A stretch of 64,000 nt of DNA from M0108 sp964523415 (lineage in GTDB: Bacteria; Pseudomonadota; Gammaproteobacteria; Chromatiales; Chromatiaceae), in assembly GCA_964523415.1 (NCBI GenBank), contig CAZFZB010000002.1, forward strand, positions 16,143-80,142. Reading direction: 5' to 3'. Below, piece by piece: positions 18,347-26,631 of the stretch. A model generated the notes under the pieces. The model was not told the DNA's origin, did no database searches, and saw nothing but the letters and a program-made list of their open reading frames with translations. Made by a program: the position numbers and the translations under genes. How positions within the stretch are numbered: position 1 is the first letter of the stretch; each line of letters opens with the position of its first letter.

Positions 18347-19168
18347 CTAGATATCCCGAAGCAATTCGTTGATGCCCACCTTGCCGCGGGTGCGGGCGTC
18401 GACCTGTTTGATGATGACGGCGCAGTTGAGGGAGTAGCTCCCGTCCTTGGACGGCAGGCTCCCGGGGACGACCACGGCCCCCGGGGGGACCCGGCCGTAG
18501 GTGATCTCCCCGGTCTCGCGGTTGAAGATCTTGGTGCTCTGGCCGATGAAGACCCCCATGGACAGCACCGCCCCCTCGCCGACGATGACCCCCTCCACCA
18601 CCTCCGAGCGGGCGCCGATGAAGCAGTTGTCCTCGATGATGGTTGGCGCGGCTTGGACCGGTTCCAGGACGCCGCCGATGCCGACACCCCCCGAGAGGTG
18701 GACGTTCCGTCCGATCTGGGCACAGGAGCCCACGGTGGCCCAGGTATCGACCATGGTACCCGAGTCCACATAGGCTCCGATATTGACGTAGGAGGGCATG
18801 AGGACGCATCCCGAGGCGATGTAGGCGCCGCGCCTCGCCGTGGCCGGGGGCACCACTCGCACCCCCGCGTCGCGGAAGTCACGGCTGTTGAAGTCCTGAA
18901 ACTTGGAGGGGACCTTGTCGTAATAATTGGTGAAACCGCCCTTCATGAAGGCGTTGTCCTCAATGCGGAAGGACAGCAGCACTGCCTTCTTGATCCAGTC
19001 GTTCACCACCCAGGCACCGTCGCGTTTCTCCGCCACCCGGATCTCGCCCTGGTCCAGACGGTCGATGGTGTCCTGAACGGCGTCCCGAACCAGGGTCTCA
19101 ACGCTCCGGGGGGTGATTTCGGCACGGTGTTCAAAGGCCTCTTCGATGGTCTGACGGTTATTACTCAT
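18347..19168 (-). CDS. dapD: Tetrahydrodipicolinate N-succinyltransferase
   Basis: Transfers succinyl from succinyl-CoA to tetrahydrodipicolinate, the first step of the succinylase branch of lysine synthesis. It has 273 residues, essentially the E. coli length. The N-terminal helical domain (about 1-90) is followed by a left-handed beta-helix of hexapeptide repeats (about 100-240: GAYIASG, VNIGAYVDSGTMVDTWATVG, GVGIGGVLEP). An ATG six bases upstream is also possible, but GGAG is seven bases before the chosen ATG and only one before the other. It lies between dapC and the ArsC-like gene on the same strand. Confidence 0.95.
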   Translation of the reverse strand: MSNNRQTIEEAFEHRAEITPRSVETLVRDAVQDTIDRLDQGEIRVAEKRDGAWVVNDWIKKAVLLSFRIEDNAFMKGGFTNYYDKVPSKFQDFNSRDFRDAGVRVVPPATARRGAYIASGCVLMPSYVNIGAYVDSGTMVDTWATVGSCAQIGRNVHLSGGVGIGGVLEPVQAAPTIIEDNCFIGARSEVVEGVIVGEGAVLSMGVFIGQSTKIFNRETGEITYGRVPPGAVVVPGSLPSKDGSYSLNCAVIIKQVDARTRGKVGINELLRDI

Positions 19169-19208
19169 GGACATACTCCAAAAAGGGTGGTGGCGGGTGC
19201 CAGGGCTA

Positions 19209-20405
19209 TTAAAGGGATTCGATAAAACGGCGAATACGCCAGGCAGCCTCGACGCATTCGTCCAAGGGGGCAACCAGGGCCAGGCGGGCGCGTTGGGCGC
19301 CGGGATTGTGGCCGGAAACCGTCCGAGAGAGATAGGTCCCCGGCAGGATGGTGACATTGGCGGCGGCGAAGAGCCTGCGCGCGAAATCCGGGTCCGGGAT
19401 GGGGGTGACCGGCCAGAGATAGAAGCCGGCGTCGGGACGCGTGACCTCCAACACCTCACCCAGTATCGCCAGGACCGCATCGAACTTGGCACGGTACAGG
19501 GCCCGGTTGGCGATCACATGGGTCTCGTCGCGCCAGGCCGCGATGCTGGCGTGCTGATGGTGCCCCGGCATGGCACAGCCGTGATAGGTACGGTACTGGA
19601 AGAAACGCTCGATCACCCTGGCATCGCCAGCGATGAAGCCGGACCTCAAACCCGGGACGTTCGAACGCTTGGAGAGGCTGTGAAAGACGAGGCAGTGCCG
19701 AAAGTCCCACCGACCCAGGGCGGCCGCCGCCTGGAGCAGGCCAACCGGAGCTTGCCCTTCATTGCCATAGATTTCCGAGTAGCACTCATCCGCGGCGATC
19801 AGGAAATCGTATTCCTCGGCCAATTGGATCAGCGCCTGAAGGGTCGCCAATGGGATGACGGCGCCCGTGGGGTTACCGGGTGAACAGAGATAGAGAATCT
19901 GGCAGCGCCGCCAGGTGTCCGCCGCTACGGCCGCGAAGTCGGGGAGGAAGCCGTTTTCCGGCAGGCACGGCAAAAAGTGGGGCTCGGCACCTGCCAGCAG
20001 GGTGGCCCCCTCGTAGATCTGATAAAAGGGATTGGGCATCAGCACCAGGGGCTTGTGGTTCCGGTCCACCAGGGCCTGGGCGAAGGCAAACAGGCCCTCG
20101 CGGGTGCCGTTCAGGGGCAGGATCTGGCGCTCAGGGTCCAGGCAGTCCGCGGGTAAGTGGTAACGCCGGGTCAACCAATCGGCGATGGCTTGGCGGAGAA
20201 CCGGCGACCCCCGAGTGGAGGGATAGGCGGACAGCAGGTGCAGATGGGCGATCAGGGTCTCGACGATGAAACTCGGCGTGGGATGCTTGGGCTCGCCCAT
20301 GGACAGGGCGATGTGGCCTAACCCCGCTGGCGGCTCGATACCACCCTTGAGGGCGGCCAGCTTTTCAAAAGGGTAGGGTTGGAGCCGGGCCAGATCGGGA
20401 TTCAT
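19209..20405 (-). CDS. dapC: Succinyldiaminopimelate transaminase
   Basis: A PLP-dependent class I/II aminotransferase of 398 residues. It converts N-succinyl-2-amino-6-oxopimelate to N-succinyl-LL-diaminopimelate with glutamate as amino donor. The pyridoxal lysine is in FHSLSKRSNVPGLRSG; the substrate-loop LSMGEPKHPTP and the cofactor motif CSPGNPTGAV are present. The dapC assignment rather than a general aspartate aminotransferase rests on the adjacent dapD and dapE genes plus the DapC-like N-terminus (MNPDLARLQPYPFEKL). It is the first gene of the minus-strand dap cluster and is divergent from the VOC gene. Confidence 0.92.
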   Translation of the reverse strand: MNPDLARLQPYPFEKLAALKGGIEPPAGLGHIALSMGEPKHPTPSFIVETLIAHLHLLSAYPSTRGSPVLRQAIADWLTRRYHLPADCLDPERQILPLNGTREGLFAFAQALVDRNHKPLVLMPNPFYQIYEGATLLAGAEPHFLPCLPENGFLPDFAAVAADTWRRCQILYLCSPGNPTGAVIPLATLQALIQLAEEYDFLIAADECYSEIYGNEGQAPVGLLQAAAALGRWDFRHCLVFHSLSKRSNVPGLRSGFIAGDARVIERFFQYRTYHGCAMPGHHQHASIAAWRDETHVIANRALYRAKFDAVLAILGEVLEVTRPDAGFYLWPVTPIPDPDFARRLFAAANVTILPGTYLSRTVSGHNPGAQRARLALVAPLDECVEAAWRIRRFIESL

Positions 20406-20499
20406 ACGGTTGCCGAGATTGCCTGGGGTCGAAATTAAATTAGTATATCAGCCAATCATGGGCGGATTGCGGATCAAACCAAGCCGAGGACCTGGCCCT

Positions 20500-20901
20500 A
20501 TGTCAGAAATTCTAGGGATTCACCATGCCAGTCTCCTCGTTGCCGACACGGCACGGGCCCTGGCCTTCTACCGGGACCTGCTCGGATTGACTGTCATCGT
20601 CGAGCGCCCGGATCTGGGTTTCCCCGGCGCCTGGCTCAGGGTTGGCGACCAACAGATCCATCTGCTGGAACTCCCCAATCCGGACCCGATGAAGGGCAGA
20701 CCAGAGCATGGCGGTCGTGACCGGCATCTCGCCCTGATCGTCCAGGACCTCGAGGGGCTGGCCAGGCGCATGGAAGAGGCGGGGATTGCCTATTCGCGCA
20801 GCCGCTCAGGCCGGGCGGCCCTCTTTTGCCGGGACCCGGATGCCAACGCCCTGGAGTTTTTCCCCGCCCCCCGCCCTGAGGGGCAGGTGCAGGAGCCTTG
20901 A
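20500..20901 (+). CDS. VOC family (glyoxalase/bleomycin resistance-like) protein
   Basis: A 133-residue single VOC-fold metal-binding protein. Residues 4-30 (GIHHASLLVADTARALAFYRDLLGL) form the first beta-alpha-beta-beta unit, and a second lies at about 75-125, ending in RDPDANALEFF. Candidate metal ligands are His7/His8, the mid-protein RHLAL His and the C-terminal Glu in LEFF. I chose the ATG at 20500 because GAGGA lies 9 bases upstream; the reading frame opens earlier without a ribosome-binding site. Possible activities include a lactoylglutathione lyase-like isomerase, a dioxygenase or a binding protein; substrate unknown. Confidence 0.85.
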   Translation: MSEILGIHHASLLVADTARALAFYRDLLGLTVIVERPDLGFPGAWLRVGDQQIHLLELPNPDPMKGRPEHGGRDRHLALIVQDLEGLARRMEEAGIAYSRSRSGRAALFCRDPDANALEFFPAPRPEGQVQEP

Positions 20902-21767
20902 CCCCGGGGCGGTACCCTGGGGAGATGCCGCTCCCCTGCGGCTCTGGCATTGATCAGCGCGTCATCCTAGAGGCGCGACGCCAAGATGGCGACCCATCAA
21001 AGAGCCCTATAAGTTGGAGTTCCTGCCCCACGACTTGCTAACTGCCTTATGGGAAATCGTAATTGGCGTCCCCTGTTGGAGCGAGCTTGCTCGTGATCAG
21101 CAGTGCTGGCCATACGGAAGCCCTTATCGCGGCCAAGGCAGTTCTTACCATACCCGTCCCAGGCGTTGGGTAGACCACGTACTGCTTATAACGCACATTG
21201 GAGTCGCCATCCTCGAACGTTTCTGGTCGCTGAGGTCCTTGTAGCCCAAGGCCTGGCCAAGGACTCACCGGGCCACCAAGGAGCGCGCCCGCTATGCTCG
21301 ATGGCTTCGGGAGTGCGGTGATTGGTGAAAAGATCGGCAAGCCGCGCCGCGATAAGGTAAACGGCTCCCGACAAGAGGGGTATCCTGACCAGCAGGAGGC
21401 AGGTACAGGCGGGCCTACCCGCGAGCCTGTGGTACAGCCTCCATCACCCCGGGGTAATCAGGATGGAATCGAGGTTTTCGAAAACTTTGCTCTTGCCTCC
21501 CAGGCGTACTAGGCTTAAGCCATCTGTCTGATTGTTCAGGTGCGCTTGGGTCCTCGTCGGGGTGCTCGAGCGCCCCATGATGCTGGGTTGATGCAGAGGT
21601 CTGGCGATGACTGGCGGGTTGGGAAAGGTGTTCGTTGCGGGGCTTATCGGGGTCGGGGCCCGTTACCCCTGTCCTGGTGGGGTCGCTCTGGCTGTAGGCA
21701 CCCGGGTCGCTGCGGGCCCTTACTGGCTGGGCGGCATCCGGGTAACCAGGGGGGTTGGACTGATACC
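20902..21767. other. Intergenic region without recognisable gene, 866 bp
   Basis: No frame in this stretch resembles a protein family and none has good codon use with a ribosome-binding site. It holds a REP-like inverted doublet at 21074-21149 and two short perfect palindromes (ACCCCGGGGT at 21456-21465 and GTTTTCGAAAAC at 21474-21485) upstream of the HD-GYP gene. An ancient gene remnant or a non-coding RNA cannot be excluded. Confidence 0.6.
21074..21149. repeat. REPIN-like inverted REP doublet
   Basis: Left half GGAGCGAGCTTGCTCGTGAT contains a 6-bp stem around CGAGCTTGCTCG. Right half, starting ATCGCGGCCAAGGC at 21126, has the inverted layout. Both halves resemble well-known REP sequences of pseudomonads (GGAGCGAGCTTGCTCGCGAT and its partner ATCGCGGCCAAGGCCGCTCC), arranged head to head about 30 bases apart as in REPINs mobilised by RAYT transposases. 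No RAYT gene is in the window. The right half has diverged at several positions. Confidence 0.55.
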
Positions 21768-23696
21768 ATGACCGAGCCGCTTCGGGTACTTCTGATCGAG
21801 GATTCCCTTGTTGACGCGGAAATGAATGAAAGGGAGCTGGGCAAGGCTGGCTTCCCTTTCGTGACGCGGCGGGTGGACCGGGAGGAAACCCTGGTGAAGG
21901 CCCTGACCGACTTTCGCCCGGATCTGATCCTGTCTGATTACCACCTCCCTTGCTTTGATGGCATACGGGCCCTGGCCATCTGCCAGGAACGGGCGCCTGC
22001 CATCCCCTTAATTTTCGTCACCGGCACCATGGGTGAGGAATTGGCGGTGGAGAGCATCCGGCACGGGGCTACCGATTACATCATCAAGGACCGTCTGGCA
22101 CGTTTGCCCATGGCGGTTCTGCGTGCCTTGACAGAGAGGCGGATCAAGGAGGAACGCATCCGGGACCAGGCCGCCCTGCGGGCCAGTGAGGAACGCTACC
22201 ACCAGTTATTCGAGGCCATGGGCAGCGGGGTAGCCATCTTCCGGCCTGAGGAGACCGGTGAGTCCTTCACCTTACAGGCGGTCAACCGGGCGGCGGAGCG
22301 CATCGAGGGGCTGACGCGCCAGGAGATGCTGGGCCGCGAGGTGCGGGCCCTGTTGCCAGGGGAGGCGGGCTCCAATCTGTTGGCGGCCCTGCAAGGGGTG
22401 GCGCGATCCGGGGTCCCGGAAAGATTGCCCCCGACCCTTTATCGGGACGGTCAGATTGGTGGGTGGCGCGAGAGCTATGTGTATCGTTTGAGCGGCGGGG
22501 AGGTGGTGGCGGTTTACGATGACGTCAGCGAGCGGATGGAATATTTGGCCCGGATCGAACGTCTGAATCGCACCCTGCGAACCATCTCCGCCTGCAACCG
22601 GGATCTGGTGCGGACCCATCGCGAGGAGGATCTGCTCCAAGGGGTCAGTCAGGATCTGCTGGAATTGGGGCAGCATCTGATGGTGTGGATCGCCTATCCG
22701 GACCCTGACGCGCCCGGTGGCCTGAAGACCCAGGTTACCTGCGGTGATCCTGCGGTAGTGAGCGCCTTCCGGGGGTTGGTGGGCCCCCATGCCCAGGACT
22801 GCTGCGGGTTGCCACGGGCGGCACTGGCCGAGGGCCGGCCGCAGGCCTGGTCCCTGGCGCAGCCTCGGCCGGAGGTCGTGCCCTCGGGGCTCCAGATCGC
22901 CGGGGTGGCTGCCGCGGTGGCACTGCCGCTGCGCCACGATCAGGAGTTGCTAGGTGCCATCACGGTGCTGTCCGGGTCAGGGGCCGCCTTCGACCAGGAG
23001 GAGGTCAACCTCCTGGAGGAACTGGCAGCAGACCTGGCCTTTGGGATCGTGGTGCAGCGCACTGCCCAAGAGCGGGATGCGTATCTGTCCCAGGTGGGCC
23101 GGGCCATGCAGGGTACGGTAGCGGTCCTGGCCAGCGCTACGGAGATGCGCGACCCCTATACCGCCGGCCACGAACAGCGGGTGGCCACCCTGGCGGTGGC
23201 CATTGCCCGGGATCTGGGGCTGCCCACCACCTTGATCGAGGGCCTTTATCTGGGGGGAATGATCCATGACATTGGCAAACTCGCCGTTCCCGCCGAGATT
23301 CTCAACAAGCCTGGCCGCTTGAATCCCATCGAGTTCCGTTTGATCCAGCAGCACGTCGACATCGGCTATCGGATTGTTAAGGAGATCGAGTTCCCCTGGC
23401 CCCTCGCGGCCATGATCCTGCAGCATCATGAACGGCTGGATGGCTCAGGCTACCCGCAGGGTCTGCATGGCGAGGATCTGCTCCTGGAGTCGCGTATCCT
23501 GGCGGTGGCGGATGTGGTGGAGGCTATGTCATCCCACCGCCCCTATCGGGCCGGTTTGACCTTGGAGGTGGCCCTGGACGAGATCACCCAGGGCAAGGGC
23601 AGCCGCTTCGATCCGCTGGTGGTGGATGCCTGTGTGCGGGTCATTCTGGCCAACGGTATGCGCCTGCCCGAGGTACCGCCAACCCTGGGGGCTTGA
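21768..23696 (+). CDS. Response regulator with PAS, GAF and HD-GYP domains (c-di-GMP phosphodiesterase)
   Basis: A 642-residue cytoplasmic signalling protein. An N-terminal receiver domain (about 4-122) has phosphoacceptor D57 in LSDYHLP and the conserved Lys in YIIKDRL. A PAS domain (about 140-270) and a GAF domain (about 285-440, ICA-type loop replaced by QVTCGDP) follow. The C-terminal HD-GYP domain (about 455-630) carries HD at residues 500-501 (MIHDIGKLAVP), the HHERLDGSGYP signature and a final DVVEAM helix. HD-GYP domains hydrolyse c-di-GMP to GMP or pGpG. The ATG at 21768 starts the receiver domain; the 76 codons upstream in frame look non-coding. No partner histidine kinase is adjacent, and the ribosome-binding site is weak. 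Confidence 0.92.
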   Translation: MTEPLRVLLIEDSLVDAEMNERELGKAGFPFVTRRVDREETLVKALTDFRPDLILSDYHLPCFDGIRALAICQERAPAIPLIFVTGTMGEELAVESIRHGATDYIIKDRLARLPMAVLRALTERRIKEERIRDQAALRASEERYHQLFEAMGSGVAIFRPEETGESFTLQAVNRAAERIEGLTRQEMLGREVRALLPGEAGSNLLAALQGVARSGVPERLPPTLYRDGQIGGWRESYVYRLSGGEVVAVYDDVSERMEYLARIERLNRTLRTISACNRDLVRTHREEDLLQGVSQDLLELGQHLMVWIAYPDPDAPGGLKTQVTCGDPAVVSAFRGLVGPHAQDCCGLPRAALAEGRPQAWSLAQPRPEVVPSGLQIAGVAAAVALPLRHDQELLGAITVLSGSGAAFDQEEVNLLEELAADLAFGIVVQRTAQERDAYLSQVGRAMQGTVAVLASATEMRDPYTAGHEQRVATLAVAIARDLGLPTTLIEGLYLGGMIHDIGKLAVPAEILNKPGRLNPIEFRLIQQHVDIGYRIVKEIEFPWPLAAMILQHHERLDGSGYPQGLHGEDLLLESRILAVADVVEAMSSHRPYRAGLTLEVALDEITQGKGSRFDPLVVDACVRVILANGMRLPEVPPTLGA

Positions 23697-23743
23697 AGTA
23701 GGGACGGGGACGCACCCCCTGTGTAGGGGTTAATCCGCTTCCA

Positions 23744-23765
23744 CCCGTGGCATCCCTGCCACGGG
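23744..23765. terminator. Strong hairpin between convergent genes
   Basis: A perfect 9-bp stem (CCCGTGGCA / TGCCACGGG) with a 4-base loop, midway between the HD-GYP gene and the minus-strand UPF0173 gene. There is no T-run on either side, so intrinsic termination is uncertain; the position suits a bidirectional terminator. Confidence 0.5.
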
Positions 23766-23816
23766 CACCTTGAACCTCGATGCACCGACCGGAGTGACCC
23801 CACCCAATCAGGGTTC

Positions 23817-24665
23817 TCAGAGGCGCACCTTTTCGCCGGGCTCGAGGATCAGAACCTGAGTCGAGGTTTCGCCCAAGGCCTGGCGGTACTCCTCGGGCGT
23901 GCCCTTGAGTTGGGGGATGGTGCCATAGTGGATAGGGATGGCATAGCGTGGCTTGAGATAGTCGCGGGTCGCCAAGGCCGCGTCCTTGGGGTCCATGGTG
24001 AAGTGCCCGCCTATGGGTATCAACACCAGATCCGGATGGTAGTAGCTACCGATGAATCCCAGGTCGCCAAAGAGCCCGGTATCACCCATATGATAGATTT
24101 TAAAGCCATTTTCCAACTCGATGATGAAGCCGGCCGGCTCGCCCCCCACATGGATTTCCGACTGGTTGGTCTGGGGATTGGTCCAGCGGTATTCCGAGCT
24201 GTGCTCGGCGTGGGTCATGGTGATGCGGATACCCTCGCCCAAGGGCTGGATGGTGGCGCCCTTGTTGAAACGGGGGGCAAGTTCCTGGGGTAACTCCCCC
24301 AGGGCCACCAGGGTGTCGTTCAGGCCGGCTGGCCCGTAGAGGGGGGTCTGGTGTTGTTTGGCGATCGCTGGCCCGTCGCCCACATGGTCGCCATGGGCGT
24401 GGGTTACCAGTACCAGATCGACCTTGCCGAGGGCGGCGAGATCCTTGTATTCGGGCGGGGTCTTGGGGTTCTTGGTGAGGAAGGGATCGATCAGGATCAC
24501 CTTGCCAGCAACGCTGGTGATCTTGAAGGCGGAGTGGCCTAACCACTGCACCTTGACCTGGCCCTCCCCTGCGACTACCCGGGTTGCTAGCAATAAAGAG
24601 GCAAGCAGGCATCCGGTGAGCAGGCTCAGCGCCCTGCCCCCGAGCCGGTTTTTGTTCGATGACAT
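23817..24665 (-). CDS. UPF0173-type metal-dependent hydrolase with signal peptide
   Basis: A 282-residue metallo-beta-lactamase-fold protein. The dinuclear metal motif is THAHGDHVGD, with further ligands in MTHAEHSS, HMGDTGLFGD and the C-terminal AIPIHYGT. The core matches UPF0173 proteins, which are usually about 230 residues and cytoplasmic. Here an extra N-terminus of about 35 residues has a positively charged start and a hydrophobic run (LSLLTGCLLASLLLA), reading as a signal peptide ending near VVAGEG, so export to the periplasm is likely. Substrate unknown. It is the last gene on this strand before the convergent HD-GYP gene. Confidence 0.87.
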   Translation of the reverse strand: MSSNKNRLGGRALSLLTGCLLASLLLATRVVAGEGQVKVQWLGHSAFKITSVAGKVILIDPFLTKNPKTPPEYKDLAALGKVDLVLVTHAHGDHVGDGPAIAKQHQTPLYGPAGLNDTLVALGELPQELAPRFNKGATIQPLGEGIRITMTHAEHSSEYRWTNPQTNQSEIHVGGEPAGFIIELENGFKIYHMGDTGLFGDLGFIGSYYHPDLVLIPIGGHFTMDPKDAALATRDYLKPRYAIPIHYGTIPQLKGTPEEYRQALGETSTQVLILEPGEKVRL

Positions 24666-24763
24666 TACGGTTTCCTCCCGAGGTGACTGTCGGGAGGATG
24701 TGGGTTAGGCGTCCCCCGTCTTCAAGGGGACGGGGGATGGCAAGGCATCGAGGCGTCAGGGGG

Positions 24764-25126
24764 TTACCACTCTCCTGGTTTCAGGGCGCGGCCGCCGCCC
24801 GTGAACTCCGTGGCTCTTTCCACCGTAGGCGGACGTTTGCTCCCCCCACTGGTGCTGCGACAGATCTCTCGCTGGGCCCGGCGCATGCCCTCACTGGCCT
24901 CCAAAAGCCCGGGATTCAACACCAGCGCCTCTCTGTACATGGCGAGGCTCTCCTTGCAATTGCCTTGCATCCGATAGCGTTCGCCAGCCTGATAGGCCCA
25001 CCACCCGGGGATGGCCGAATTGTCCGATGGGGGTGGATAGTAGGAAGGTGGGTATTGGTCATTCGGCATGCCTTGACAGCCCATTAGTACCAGGCTGATC
25101 AGGGCCAGAACCCATAGGTTTCGCAT
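24764..25126 (-). CDS. Small lipoprotein with a TPR-like segment
   Basis: 120 residues. The lipobox LVLMGC (Cys17) marks a lipoprotein. A Pro/Tyr-rich stretch (24-35) precedes a helical hairpin with TPR spacing (about 43-85: AYQAGERYRMQGNCKESLAMY and the following helix). A good ribosome-binding site (GGAGAGG) precedes the ATG. There is no lysine at position +2 and a Gln follows the Cys, so outer-membrane sorting is expected. Function unknown. It stands alone, 97 bases upstream of the UPF0173 gene on the same strand. Confidence 0.7.
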   Translation of the reverse strand: MRNLWVLALISLVLMGCQGMPNDQYPPSYYPPPSDNSAIPGWWAYQAGERYRMQGNCKESLAMYREALVLNPGLLEASEGMRRAQREICRSTSGGSKRPPTVERATEFTGGGRALKPGEW

Positions 25127-25261
25127 CTTTGCCTCTCCTTGATAGTGGTGGCGGTTGATCGGACGTAGCGCTATCGGCGCAACGGGGTAACCCTAATATT
25201 AAGCAATTCTGGGCTAAATTGCGTTTGGGCCATGCAAATTTTCGTGCCTCGTCCAGAGTGG

Positions 25262-25732
25262 TCAGGAAGAGGAGGGGCGCCTACCCTGTGACCGCCGGCG
25301 CCCCTGGTAGGCGGCGATCTGCTGGAGGATGGGCTGGAAGGGGAAACTGTCCAGATCGCCAAAATGGAGGCTGGCGGCGTCCAGGATCCGGTCGATGTCG
25401 GGAATGCGGGTAGGAACTGGCTGGTTGGGTTCCAGGGTGGCATGTAGACCCCGAAGGCCGCCGACCTGCACCCGCATGGCCTGGCCATGGGGCAGTGAGG
25501 GGCGTTGGTCGGTGGCCTTTAGGGCGAAACGGGCATTTTTGCGGACCAGGTCCAGAAAGGCCAAGCACCGGGTCTGGGAAGCCAGGAGGCCGCAGCGGAC
25601 GCCCTCGCGCTCGGCGATGCAAAAGTGCTGGGCGTGGCGACAGTCGCCGTTACGGGTGAGGATCGTCTTCTCGTAGGGGCAAACCAGTTCATTGATGGCC
25701 TGATAGGCCTGGCGAAACATTTCTTGGTCCAT
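25262..25732 (-). CDS. Conserved hypothetical protein with four N-terminal cysteines
   Basis: I do not recognise a family for this 156-residue protein. Four cysteines are clustered in the first 50 residues (C18 in ELVCPYEK, C31 in GDCRHAQHFC, C38, C47), in a spacing that could hold a metal ion or Fe-S cluster; His33 and His36 lie among them. The C-terminus is basic (QGRRRSQGRR) and could contact nucleic acid. A GGAG lies about 14 bases before the ATG, rather far. It is transcribed in the same direction as grxC-hslR, 20 bases downstream of hslR, so it may be in the same operon. Confidence 0.65.
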   Translation of the reverse strand: MDQEMFRQAYQAINELVCPYEKTILTRNGDCRHAQHFCIAEREGVRCGLLASQTRCLAFLDLVRKNARFALKATDQRPSLPHGQAMRVQVGGLRGLHATLEPNQPVPTRIPDIDRILDAASLHFGDLDSFPFQPILQQIAAYQGRRRSQGRRPSSS

Positions 25733-25752
25733 GGGCGCGGCTGGGCTCTCCT

Positions 25753-26208
25753 TCAGTTCGCTTCCGGGGGAAGAATCTTTACCCGGTCGGTGAAGCGGTC
25801 GATCTGGCGCCGGTCCCGTTTGGTGGGGCGGCCGGGACGAGCGGCGAGGATCCCCGACTCGCGGCGATCCCTCACCAGGGCCTGGCGACGCTGACGGCTG
25901 TCATCGTTCTCCTCGTAAAGGAGGGCGGCCTCGGCTGCGGGGCGGCGCTGCTGGGCGAGGGCCAGCACCAGGATCTCCCAGATCAGCGAGTCCTTGTGGA
26001 TGATAAGACGGGCGCCGGGACGAATAGGTCGCCCGGGCTTGGCGCCCTGGCCCTCAACCTCGACCTTGCCCCCATTGATGGCCTCGGTGGCGAGTTGACG
26101 GGTCTTGAAGAAACGCGCGGCCCAGAGCCATTTGTCTAGGCGTTGCCCCTCGGCGGGGCCAGGTATCTTGGCTCCCTGCCCTCCAGACGGGCGAGGGGGG
26201 TGGTTCAC
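25753..26208 (-). CDS. hslR: RNA-binding S4 domain protein, heat shock protein 15 family
   Basis: A 151-residue cytoplasmic protein. The S4 domain occupies about 23-85 (RLDKWLWAARFFKTRQLATEAI, then KVEVEGQ and PIRPGARLII), and a Lys/Arg-rich tail follows. In E. coli Hsp15 binds free 50S subunits carrying nascent chains and recycles stalled ribosomes. It starts with GTG overlapping the grxC stop (GTGA), so the two are translationally coupled. The tail (RPTKRDRRQIDRF) is typical for the family. Confidence 0.88.
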   Translation of the reverse strand: MNHPPRPSGGQGAKIPGPAEGQRLDKWLWAARFFKTRQLATEAINGGKVEVEGQGAKPGRPIRPGARLIIHKDSLIWEILVLALAQQRRPAAEAALLYEENDDSRQRRQALVRDRRESGILAARPGRPTKRDRRQIDRFTDRVKILPPEAN

Positions 26209-26459
26209 AGGCCGAGCCTGGGGTCGAGTTCGCCGCTGACCTCCAGGGTGGCCAGGTCGTCGAAGCCCCCGACGTGATAGTCATCGATAAAGATCTGGGG
26301 CACGGTCTTGCGCTGGCTGCGCTGGATCATCTGGTGCATTTGCTCTACATCCAGATCGACGCGGATCTCCTGATAGTCCACACCCTTGCGCTGCAGCAGA
26401 TGCTTGGCGCGAACGCAATAGGGACACTGAAGGGTGGTATAAATCACGACATTGGGCAT
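26205..26459 (-). CDS. grxC: Glutaredoxin 3
   Basis: A small cytoplasmic thiol-disulfide oxidoreductase of 84 residues. The active site is CPYC (Cys11-Cys14), and the glutathione-binding TVPQIF and GGFDDL motifs are present. It reduces protein disulfides and ribonucleotide reductase using glutathione. Its stop overlaps the hslR start. It is divergent from pepN across a 172-bp gap. Confidence 0.93.
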   Translation of the reverse strand: MPNVVIYTTLQCPYCVRAKHLLQRKGVDYQEIRVDLDVEQMHQMIQRSQRKTVPQIFIDDYHVGGFDDLATLEVSGELDPRLGL

Positions 26460-26631
26460 GTTGGTCGCCTGCGATTTGCGTATATCTGGGTCGGGGGAGG
26501 GCAGGGGCGTTGAAATTGGTGCTCCTTGCCGGAATTAAAGTCCATCATTCGGCACCCCAGGGTCTGCCTTGCCCTTGTAATGCCCGAGTCCCGCTCCGTC
26601 AAGGCGTTTCACGACCCCCACGAGGAGTCCC

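Noticed and set aside
21047..21340. A minus-strand frame in the non-coding stretch before the HD-GYP gene
   Set aside because: It crosses the REP-like element and resembles no protein family.
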